The position numbers and the translations under genes were made by a program. 16,647 nucleotides of DNA. Source: Smittium culicis (Eukaryota > Kickxellomycota > Harpellomycetes > Harpellales > Legeriomycetaceae). Below the pieces are notes generated by a model. It was given only the letters and a program-made list of their open reading frames with translations, ran no database searches and had not been told where the DNA came from. This document shows positions 9,444 through 16,647 of the stretch, in pieces (positions within the stretch are counted from its first letter, which is position 1; each line of letters begins with the position of its first letter). The stretch covers positions 1 to 16,647 of the forward strand of contig LSSN01005570.1 in NCBI GenBank assembly GCA_001970855.1. Reading direction: 5' to 3'.

Positions 9444-9738
9444 GAATGTATTTATCGCGACGAGAATGTATATCAATAATTATAAAATTCTCCGAGTATG
9501 TACAAAATGAAGCGACTAAAATGATACACGCTTAAAGTGTATCAGTATATACAACTGAATTAATAAATAAGTTAGGATCTTTTATATTTTTACAAGAATT
9601 TTGAGGCAAAAAATGTGATAATGCAGCCTATTTATTAACTGATTTTTATTTTATGAGCATGCATCACTTTTGTTTCCTTAGCAATAAAATTAAAACAATG
9701 CGATACTAAACTTGCACGTATGCCTGGACAGAATGTAT
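9444..9738. promoter_or_regulatory. Three CATTCY-type TEA-factor sites upstream of the TEA gene
   Basis: The octamer GAATGTAT occurs at 9444-9451, 9464-9471 and 9731-9738. Read on the gene's strand these are ATACATTC followed by C, T and T, so each contains CATTCY, the recognition hexamer established for fungal AbaA-type TEA proteins. The first two are exactly 20 bp apart, about two helical turns, and lie 155-185 bp upstream of the start codon. This fits autoregulation, which is known for abaA, but CATTCY is short and also occurs by chance elsewhere in this window (for example near 11.93-12.0 kb). Confidence 0.35.
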
Positions 9739-9878
9739 ATATGCTTACGCGTGAGTGAAAACTAATATCAATTATTATTATTATTATTTTTTTTATTGCT
9801 TGGAAGGGTATAGAGCGTCACTCGAACAGTTATATCGAGCGGGAGTGGATGGGATTTATGAACAAACAACTCGAATGA
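9657..9878 (+). other. Possible small two-exon coding stretch, unrecognised
   Basis: A plus-strand frame open from 9657 (ITFVSLAIKLKQCDTKLARM) reaches a good donor at 9750 (ACGC/GTGAGT). A 63-base intron (9751-9813) with an AACTAAT branch-like site and a T-rich tract ends in GGTATAG, and the next exon continues in phase (QRHSNSYIEREWMGFMNKQL) to a TGA at 9876-9878. An alternative acceptor (GGAAG) also keeps phase and gives a different tail containing ASLEQLYRAGVDGIYEQTTR. No start codon before 9700 is convincing and no family is recognised. It sits within the upstream region of the TEA gene on the opposite strand, so it may instead be noncoding. Confidence 0.2.
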
Positions 9879-12060
9879 ATAATCGGTTTTTTCTTCTTTT
9901 TTTTTTTTTTTAGTGTATGCGGAGAGGATTAAGTGGGATCTTTATGTTATTCATCAGATATAGCAAAAACGTGTACCATTGAACATTAAAAAAAAAAACA
10001 ATAAAATGCATTTTCCTTGTATATAAAACTTTATAGTAAATAGAACGTTTTGATAAAGCTGAATTAGGGTTTGGATAACAGAGTATAGTCAGCAATACAG
10101 TGGATAATTTTTGTTTATTTTTTATTTTTTATTCAAGTTTAGAGTTCAATCAAGGTTATTATTAGCCAATCAGTCTCAAATATCGCAAAAATAATACAAG
10201 ATATATATAGCTAATGAAAATGGACTAATCTGTGTAATACATTTGAATTGAAATGAAGAAAAAAAATGTTTATTATATTATTAGATTTCAATGTTCAGCT
10301 TATAATTTTTTTTTCTTTTTTATTTGGGCTCTATTACTCGCAGGTATCGGCTACTAAGATTTATAACAAGAATAAATAAATAAAAAACGGAATTAGTTTA
10401 AAATTCGCATCGTAAGTTTGAAGTAGGCGATTTGAGCTATCAGTACCTATAGAAAATTCTAATAAATGGGACTAATGTAATTTTACGAGCGAAAATTAAA
10501 AAAATTAAATTAAATAAATAAGCTAATCGCACCACTCGTAATTATTTAATTGTAAAGTATTGATAATGAAAGTTTTTTTTTTTAATAAAAAAAAATTATT
10601 TGTGTGTAAATAAAGGCGGTTGTGCTTGCGAACTGTAAATAAACTACAGTAACACGATTTGTAGGTTAGTGCAATTGTGGAGAGGAATTTGATTGTGTTT
10701 AGTTATTTACTATTACAAACATATGTATGACCGCATTATTGAATTAGACAAAAGGGAAAGTGACTGTATTATATACATCTATTTTTGTGTTTTATCGAAT
10801 TTAAAGACAATGATAAAATTATATAGGCAAAAGGGGCCAAGTTTCAATAAAGTTTAAAAGTAAATTTATATAATTGGAGTATGGTGGGTCTGTTAATTGT
10901 GTTGATTCAGATTAATATGCTATTAATTGTACTAAACCGTTTTATACGCTAATTTGACAATAGTGTTTTTGGTTTCTTTTAATTTGATACTGCTATATAT
11001 CTTGTATAGGTATTATCGGCTATCATTGTTGCTTTTTATTTTTCTTTTCTATCTTACAAACGTTGTAAAGGATAGTTTTTGAATTTTCTATTTTGCCTGA
11101 TCATTTTTTTTGCTATTTAAAAGAAGTATATAAAACGGTCTGTGTTAAGATAAGGGGTCTATTTTACAGCTAACATATCGAAATTTGGGGCGCGTCTGAA
11201 TAGAAAACTTGTGTACAAGCATATTTTTAAAATCGATACGCAATTGCAAATTGAAAACAATTGAGGTTTACTAAAACACTGATTGTTATGGCTGGATATG
11301 GATTGCTCGTAATAATAAGCACTATTAGTTTCTTGGCTTATTCTGGATGATGATATGAGCAGCATATGTGTTTATATAATGTGTTTGTAAATGAAGAGGT
11401 GCTTATAATGTTAAAATACAGAGCGATCTAAATATTGATAAAAATACTAGTACTGGACATATATCCCGAATAAAAAGCTAGCTAATATACCATTTGAACA
11501 ATATTTTGTGTCATATACATTGAAAAAAAAAACATATAAGAAACCAGGATTTGAAAAAATAATTTATACGGGACATATGGCCGTTTTATTTGATAAGGGC
11601 ACGAGTATTTTTTTACAATAACTGTTTGGAATTTAATATCTGTTGAATATATATATATATATAATTAATTTCATCAAATACACTTATGTGCAATATTAGG
11701 TTTATGTATATTTATAATGATTGAGATAGAGTGTGCTACAAAATACATCTAGAGGAGATATGGCAGTGAAATGGGCTAAATATGTAATTTCAATAGTGAT
11801 TTTAATTAAAGATAGGATAAATTAATACTTTTAGTTTTCTTTTAAACATAAATGAATAATATAATTAAAAAAATAATGTTTATATTATATTTTAGACAAG
11901 TTGATGGAAGTTTAAACAAAAGCTAGAATGAGTCGAAAATGATGATAGTAAGATAAGAAAGAAAAAAAATTTTTTGGCAAGAAGAATGAATGTAGAATGG
12001 AGATAAAGAATAAATAAGGATGGTATATAGGCAAGTCAATTGTCGAGTGTGAGGTATAAG

Positions 12061-12775
12061 TTAGAACAGAGAGTCTACAAAATAGTAAATTCCATTTGAG
12101 CCGCTGCCACCTTCGGTTATAATGTGAAGAGTGTTGTTTACTTTATCGTGGAGGAATGCTTGCCCGTCTTGATCTAGGATAATAGTCAAGCTAAACTTTT
12201 TTTGAAAAAATGGGTGGATAACAGTGCCGTTAACCAAATTATTTTTGTCCAAGATGCTGGTGAATATGTGTCTTGATAGAACAGGCCTTAGATTCTTTTC
12301 TGTTGGGCTGAGATGCCATTTGCTAAAAGCAGAGTTTTTAGGCACAAAGACGGTTAATCTCTCTTTGGGATCACTGAGTTTCAAAATCTAGATATTTCAA
12401 TAATAAAATAAAATAAGAATAAGAATAAGAATAAGAATAAATTAGATTTTGGGGATGAAGAATTAGTAATTGAGAAACAAAAAGAGATGAGGGTATAAGA
12501 TTATGTATTACCAGATCTTTGCACATTCTGAAGCCGTCCATAGCGGTTGATACAGAATTTACGTTAGATAGTTTATCCACGATTGTTGGAGGACCATCGT
12601 TTATGTTATAATCTATAAAACCACTTGAGTCTTTTGGTAGTTCTATGTCTAGATTGAGATTATTTGAATTCATTCTCGGCAAAGAGTTGGCGTAAATAAT
12701 CGCGTGTTGGTTTAAGTTGCAATAAGCAGATATTATTGAGCAAATGAAAATTAAAAATAGCCGGACGAAATTCAT
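12061..12775 (-). CDS. Small secreted protein with a single fasciclin (FAS1) domain, two exons
   Basis: Predicted extracellular or cell-surface protein of 196 residues. FAS1 domains mediate cell adhesion or matrix contact. Exon 1 is 12775-12512 and exon 2 is 12387-12061; the 124-nt intron (GTAATA...TCTAG) is phase 0. Residues 1-19 form a signal peptide (MNFVRLFLIFICSIISAYC). After a short linker the FAS1 domain covers about residues 62-196: PPTIVDKLSNV opens it, LTVFVPKNSAF is the conserved H1 motif, VLSRHIF matches the central Leu/His segment, and NGIYYFVDSLF is the H2 motif that closes the domain. The stop follows directly, so there is no second FAS1 copy, Ser/Thr-rich stalk, GPI-addition signal or membrane anchor. 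The apparent TTG-initiated frame starting at 12384 is exon 2. A TATATA-type sequence about 50 bp upstream of the ATG could be a TATA element. Confidence 0.87.
12412..12441. repeat. Hexanucleotide microsatellite (AATAAG) in the FAS1 intron
   Basis: Four exact AATAAG units are followed by AATAAA. On the transcribed strand this is CTTATT repeated, a pyrimidine-rich tract about 25 bases before the 3' splice site, where it could serve as the polypyrimidine tract. Copy-number change here would alter that tract. Confidence 0.9.
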
Positions 12776-13240
12776 ATGGAGATTGAAGGGAGTTTGAATT
12801 AAACGATAGGTCAGGTGTACGCTATATAAGGTATGATATTTCTTGTTGCTTATGATAATTGAAGTAAGATAAAACTTGGAAATTGGATGGTTATACTAGA
12901 ATTTGATACAATCTAAAACTAAAAGTATTAAAATAAGTTGTATATATATATTGGCTATTTGTACTTTTGAAAAAAAGTTCATTTAAAGTTAAACGTGAAA
13001 AATATTATATATAAGGTCAGATAAAAAAAAAAGTATTATGGCACCACATTACAATTAGCACTCATTTTTTCTTTTTATTATATTTTTTTTTTATGAAATA
13101 GATTCACGTGCTTTTATAGGGAAATCTGAGTGCTGCCAAAACAAAAGCAAAAGCTAATTTTTACAGAGCAACATTACAGGCGTATTGATTTTCTTTTCTA
13201 CTTAGCTGTCCAATACAAATCTCAATTCAGAAGCTTCCAA
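12776..13240. other. Intergenic region upstream of the FAS1 gene
   Basis: The first hundred bases probably hold the FAS1 promoter, including GCTATATAAG at 12821-12830, which reads as a TATA-like element on the minus strand. The remainder is AT-rich with A and T runs and no coding signal. Confidence 0.5.
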
Positions 13241-13587
13241 ATAATTTGGGCCAGTAGCTGCAATAAAATAAAATCAAGGGCATCTAGACATACGGATGCG
13301 CGCCAATAGCGGCGAGGGAGAAAATGGGCCCTGACTATTACGCCTAATCTTATTTTTATATACCAAATTTACTTTAGGCTTAATTGTGTGGCCGGAAATG
13401 GCCGTCATAGGCATATTTTTGTCATTTTCAAGAAAAGCGATTTGGGGTACTAAGTTTACGAGCCTTTTTATAGTCTCAATAGTCAACACTGCGCGTAAAA
13501 TCAAATGCAACGGGAATAGCCTAATAATTAGCAGGAATAGTTCTCACTAGTAAATAATCAGCAATTCCTTTTTGGTACAACGGTTAG
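13241..13587. other. GC-richer segment with open frames on both strands, unresolved
   Basis: The base composition rises compared with both sides. A minus-strand frame is open from about 13540 to a TGA at 13274 without an ATG and includes GHTIKPKVNLVYKNKIRRN. The complementary plus-strand frame is also open for about 70 codons and is strongly hydrophobic (FTLGLIVWPEMAVIGIF, TSLFIVSIV), as two membrane segments would be. One of them must be a shadow. The plus-strand reading fits better with the candidate exons at 13588-13923, but I could not find a splice junction joining them in phase. I recognise neither product. Confidence 0.25.
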
Positions 13588-13923
13588 TATCGATTGTTTA
13601 CAATTCATCAGCGTGGCAGTATTACGCTCCATCAAGGCGCGCTCTTCATCCAAAATCCCACACTTGGACTTTTGGCTTATAAGAATACGTTCGGTACGTA
13701 TCCCAGTGCAAGATATGGTTTGGAGACAGCTACTAATGGATTTAGTAACACCATTACTCTATATTGAAAACTTGAATACCCAGGATATAACCCACATATA
13801 TAAATAACTAATACCTTAATTACATATACCGAGTATAATAAACACTCACTAGCTCTTTTCTTTGTGTTGCTGTCGATGCTGGCGATGAGAATAGGCATTC
13901 TCGTGCTCATAGATGCAGATTAG
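13588..13923 (+). other. Candidate exons of an unrecognised membrane protein
   Basis: After an acceptor (CGGTTAG) a frame with regular codon usage runs from 13588 (YRLFTIHQRGSITLHQGALF, later YPSARYGLETATNGF) to a donor at 13744 (A/GTAACA). A 108-nt intron with an AACTAAT branch-like site ends in CACTAG, and the next exon (13853-13923) continues in phase as a clear transmembrane segment, TLFFVLLSMLAMRIGILVLI, then a TAG. Past the TAG the same frame stays open for 27 codons (CLLFVLNRKDAYEMCITKRL) to a TGA at 14005-14007, so the TAG could be a nonsense mutation. The YGLET segment followed by a membrane span vaguely recalls OST3/OST6 oligosaccharyltransferase subunits, but this is too weak to name it. 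The 5' end is not found. Confidence 0.3.
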
Positions 13924-14007
13924 TGCCTGCTATTTGTACTCAACCGCAAAGATGCCTACGAAATGTGCATTACTAAACGCCTAGCATTGAAAGCCCACAA
14001 ATCCTGA

Positions 14008-14376
14008 TAAATAAAAAAACCGATCATAGCTATTGGTTAAGCAGTTTCTGGTAATGGAATAAATAGCGAATTATAACGAAGGATTTAATATACCGCAGCC
14101 AACAATTTAAGCGCAACAGATGCACTATAATAAGTAAAAAAAAGTTAATTTATGAGAATTTGGATATTTAACTTGCTTTTAAATCCTGTTTCAATTATAA
14201 CTTAACCTCGCTTATTTTTCTTAGTGAGCTTAAAAGAGAATAAAAATACACAAAACTCGGCTCTCTAAAATCCAAGCGCAAAATTTACCTTGTTTTTAAC
14301 GCAATAAATCACACCACACAGCTACACAACAAAGACACCCAATATAACTCCCCCCCCCCGATAACAATACAATAAA
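14008..14376 (+). promoter_or_regulatory. Upstream region of the Bos1 gene with a C homopolymer
   Basis: This 370-bp segment has no coding signal and should contain the promoter and 5' untranslated region of the SNARE gene. A run of ten C (14350-14359) ends 17 bases before the ATG. No clear TATA box was identified, and the transcription start cannot be placed. Confidence 0.4.
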
Positions 14377-15704
14377 ATGTCGAACGATTACGATGAGTCG
14401 CAAAAGCTAATAAGCAAGATCAATGTTGGACTGCGCGAAATTCAGAATAGCAACTCTGACAATACTGTCACCATAGGTAAGCCCACACATATCTACATAA
14501 TTGCCAAAGAAAATTGACTTCCTACCCCCCCCCCCCGTCTGTCTCACCTTTTTGAGGCGAGTATTGTGATTTATCTTATTCTTTTCAAATCGTATTTAAT
14601 TTTTTTTTTTTACAACCAATTTTCATCTATAATAATTTAATGGAAGCATTGATCGCTGTGCAACTTCAGACGCTAGAGAAAACCATCAACAAGTACAAGC
14701 AGTCTTTGTATTCTGAACCCAACCAGTCGAAGAAGGAACGCATCAAATTGTAACTACATTTAATTACCCAACCAGATATATTAGCGATATTGAAGTTTTG
14801 AATAACAATGTTTTTTTTTTTAATTTTTTTTTTTTTGCTGTTGATACAAGTATTGGATACAAAATGACCGACGAACACCAGAGTCTTGTTAACAGGTTCA
14901 ACGCGATCAAAGCTGATATCGAGGCAAAGGTGAGCTAACTAAATTTTCATTACATTTAATCGCTGCTATCTTTTTTATTACGTACATTATACAATTCATA
15001 TCAGATTTTTCTTCAAATATCAAACCAGCACTTAAAAAATTCTCATACAACTTGTTCATTTTTCCATTCTTGAAAAAAAAGCAACTAATTTTAAATAAAT
15101 CTACAACATCCAACAATCAAAAATCCTTAATCTTTATCCATCAATCCTGTGTGAATTCACTTCTTTAGCTAAAAAAAACAACCTCTTTCTTTTCTTGTCA
15201 TAATTTTACTAATTTTTGATTGTGTATAAACTGCTAATTAGACAAGCGCTGAAAATGCGCGCAACGAACTGTTTGGCAGCACCAGTGGAGCGCGCAACAG
15301 GCAGAATGCGGCCGCTGGAAACAGGCAGTTCAACCACTCCGAATTCCTTGACAGAAGCGAGATCGAAATCGACGGGTTCATCGGCACTGGTCTAGCTGCT
15401 CTCGAAAATCTCAAACAACAGCGCGCTTACTTGAACGTATAAATATCTCAAATGCATATTTAATTCTGTATAAAAAAAAAATTTTTAAAAAAAAAAGAAC
15501 TTTTATTTGGTATTTATTTTACAAATGGCTCTTTAATATTTTTAGAATTCTAACCGCAACATTGGCGAATCAAACAATTTGCTTGGTCTTTCCGGCTCTG
15601 TTATCAGGTTCATCAACAGACGAACTGCTCAGGATAAACTCATTCTGTTTGCTGGCATGCTAATCACCCTCATCGCCGTCTACTTTATCTTGTCCTACAT
15701 TTAA
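14377..15704 (+). CDS. BOS1: Bos1/membrin-type Qb-SNARE of ER-Golgi transport, five exons
   Basis: Tail-anchored SNARE that, with Sed5, Bet1 and Sec22 in yeast, drives fusion of ER-derived vesicles with the Golgi. Exons: 14377-14476, 14647-14749, 14851-14929, 15242-15436 and 15546-15704. The introns (170, 101, 312 and 109 nt) are GT-AG, and all phases agree, giving 211 residues; yeast Bos1 has 244 and human membrin 212. The N-terminal helices include VQLQTLEKTINKYKQ, matching the LEKT-x-x-Y segment of yeast Bos1, then NELFGS as in Bos1. The SNARE motif covers about residues 128-190, with Gln154 in LKQQR as the zero-layer glutamine. RFINRRTAQDK precedes the transmembrane anchor (about 191-210, LILFAGMLITLIAVYFIL), and the protein ends just after it. 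Exon codons are C/G-ending and much richer in GC than the T-rich introns. A C12 run lies in intron 1. The start is the first ATG and fits the family N-terminus. Confidence 0.93.
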
Positions 15705-15772
15705 TTTCCACACTTATACTAATTTTTTTTTTTTTCTTAGCTATAAAATACGCATTTCCCTTGTATCCAAAA

Positions 15773-15778
15773 AATAAA
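15773..15778 (+). terminator. Likely polyadenylation signal of the Bos1 gene
   Basis: AATAAA stands 69 bases after the Bos1 stop codon, in the 214-bp gap between two converging genes. The downstream run of ATTTTT units (about 15827-15852) reads as an A-rich tract on the opposite strand and probably belongs to the 3' region of the WASP gene. Confidence 0.5.
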
Positions 15779-15918
15779 GATTAAATTTCAAAATCATTTA
15801 AATAAATAATGTAACTACATAGACATTTTATTTTTATTTTTATTTTTATTTAGTCTTTTTTTTCTCTAGTTATAGAATTTATTAGTTTTTTTAAATTGAA
15901 GAAAAATAATTGAGTAGA

Positions 15919-16647
15919 CTAATCCCAGTCTGCATCGTCAGATTCTGAGTCTGACCCGGCTATAGCTTTATTACGCTTAGAAAGGGCCATAGCAAGTGCA
16001 TTTGTTAGTCCGTCGCTAGGGTTCATTGAGCTTGTACTTTGTTGCGATCCTGTTAATGTACTGCCAACTGATCCTGTCCTAGAAGCAAAAGATTTGGTAG
16101 AGTCTTTGGTTTCAACCTTACGCAGCTTAGCTTTGTTGTTCCCTTTAATTGATTCAAGTAATGCATTTCTTGCATCTGGATTAACAATGGATTGCGGAGG
16201 CATTGGAATTTGAATTCCTGCGCCGGATGAAGATGGTGGAGGAGGAGGAGGTGGTGGGGATGTATCGATATAGTGGGCTGGTGGAGGAAGTGGCATTCCA
16301 GAGCGAGCAGAAGGTGGTGGAGGGGGTGGGGGTGGGGGTGGAGGAGGTGATATACCTGATAAAGCAGGTGGGGGAGGAGGAGGAGGTGGTGGTGGTGATA
16401 CACCTGATAGGGCAGGTGGGGGAGGAGGAGGTGGTGGTGGAGGAGTAGGGGAGAGTTGTTGCTCTTTCTTTTCTCTCCTAGGTGGTAGAGAGGGTGGTGG
16501 TGGTGGAACAGCTGAGACGGGTATACTCTGAGATTGCATTGGTGGGGGTGGTGGGGGAGGAGGTGGTGGGGGCGAGAAGGAATTATTTGTGGCAGGGGGG
16601 GGGGGGGGATTACTAGATGGGGGGGGAGGGTCAGGGTTATTTAAATT
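15919..16647 (-). CDS. WASP/Las17-type actin nucleation-promoting factor, C-terminal part
   Basis: The protein activates the Arp2/3 complex to build branched actin, mainly at endocytic sites in fungi. The window holds the last 242 residues; the frame stays open through the right edge, so the ATG at 16539 is internal and the WH1 domain lies outside. The visible part starts with proline-rich blocks of up to a dozen prolines separated by ALSG[VI]S, SARSGMP and similar spacers, ligands for profilin and SH3 domains. It is followed by one WH2 motif (DARNALLESIKG...KLRKVE, actin-monomer binding), a Ser/Thr-rich linker, the central helix LTNALAMALSKRNKA and the acidic tail DSESDDADWD, whose penultimate Trp is the conserved Arp2/3 contact. 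A single WH2 with this compact VCA order is typical of fungal Las17. No intron is seen in this part. The stop is TAG. Confidence 0.92.
   Translation of the reverse strand, partial: NLNNPDPPPPSSNPPPPPATNNSFSPPPPPPPPPPPMQSQSIPVSAVPPPPPSLPPRREKKEQQLSPTPPPPPPPPPPALSGVSPPPPPPPPPPALSGISPPPPPPPPPPPPSARSGMPLPPPAHYIDTSPPPPPPPPSSSGAGIQIPMPPQSIVNPDARNALLESIKGNNKAKLRKVETKDSTKSFASRTGSVGSTLTGSQQSTSSMNPSDGLTNALAMALSKRNKAIAGSDSESDDADWD
16347..16418. repeat. In-frame 48-bp tandem repeat in the proline-rich region
   Basis: GTGATATACCTGATAAAGCA (16347) and GTGATACACCTGATAGGGCA (16395) are copies offset by 48 bp, 16 codons, each encoding ALSG[VI]S followed by a proline run made of GGA/GGT/GGG triplets on the plus strand. 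The array is purine-only over long stretches and likely to vary in length between isolates. A related G run (16594-16608) lies further into the gene. Confidence 0.85.

Larger units (their letters stand above)
9290..12060. other. Long AT-rich intergenic region
   Basis: This 2.8-kb stretch contains the upstream region of the TEA gene and the downstream region of the FAS1 gene, both transcribed leftward. It holds simple repeats, including an ATT run at about 9771-9788, long T or A runs (for example 9897-9912) and an AT dinucleotide run at 11647-11662. Apart from the small candidate at 9657-9878 I see no supported gene. A 55-codon frame near 10.7-10.86 kb (MYDRIIELDKRESDC within it) is within chance expectation for this base composition. 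Confidence 0.5.

Noticed and set aside
13571..13592. TGGTACAACGGTTAGTATC resembling a tRNA D-arm
   Set aside because: No anticodon stem, T-arm (GGTTCRA) or acceptor stem closes around it.
13561..13750. Minus-strand frame resembling a Vti1-type SNARE heptad pattern (TKSISSCLQ...LDEERALMERN)
   Set aside because: It is the exact codon-by-codon complement of the plus-strand candidate exon, lacks about one heptad and has no in-frame membrane anchor, so it was judged a shadow.
14666..15116. Minus-strand frames over the Bos1 exons and introns
   Set aside because: They run across well-supported splice sites and poly-T tracts of the SNARE gene and have no recognisable product.
16053..16448. Long frames on both strands inside the WASP gene
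   Set aside because: They are His/Leu-rich and Glu/Val-rich translations of the same proline-codon repeats in other registers, i.e. shadows.
1..16647. CRISPR arrays, rRNA genes, operons, ribosome binding sites
   Set aside because: None seen. Spliced genes and eukaryotic-only families exclude a prokaryotic reading.

Overview
This AT-rich window carries spliced nuclear genes with short introns (about 80-310 nt, GT-AG). There are no bacterial signals, rRNAs or tRNAs. Gene content points to a fungus: a TEA/ATTS-domain transcription factor with an Asn/Ser-rich tail, a Bos1-type ER-Golgi Qb-SNARE, a Las17/WASP C-terminus and a small secreted fasciclin (FAS1) protein. The low GC would fit an early-diverging lineage such as Zoopagomycota/Kickxellomycotina, but that placement is inference only.

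Layout. Positions 1-6070 are gene-poor, with degraded sequence: an edge ORF of unknown nature, a fragment resembling the end of a START lipid-binding domain, a decayed IS630/Tc1-mariner-like transposase (2053-2705, minus), and a TTAA-flanked piggyBac-like non-autonomous element (3231-4021). Short coding-like islands near 4.4-4.9 kb and 5.4-5.6 kb could not be assembled into a gene.

Positions 6071-9289 (minus) hold the main result. The 814-codon ORF is only the last exon of a five-exon gene. Four small upstream exons (9289-9215, 9132-9075, 8907-8839, 8741-8616) splice in phase and encode a complete, divergent TEA DNA-binding domain, including the signature QVSSHIQV. The predicted protein has 919 residues. 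Three CATTCY-type sites, the known recognition sequence of fungal TEA factors, lie 155-450 bp upstream of its start codon, which suggests autoregulation.

Positions 9290-12060 are a long AT-rich intergenic stretch. A two-exon minus-strand gene (12061-12775) encodes a secreted single-FAS1-domain protein. A GC-richer island (13.24-14.01 kb) probably contains exons of an unrecognised membrane protein. A five-exon plus-strand gene (14377-15704) encodes a Bos1/membrin SNARE. It converges on the C-terminal part of a WASP/Las17 protein (15919 to the right edge, minus). Bos1 acts in ER-Golgi vesicle fusion and WASP in Arp2/3-driven actin assembly. Nothing in the sequence shows that the genes act as one system.
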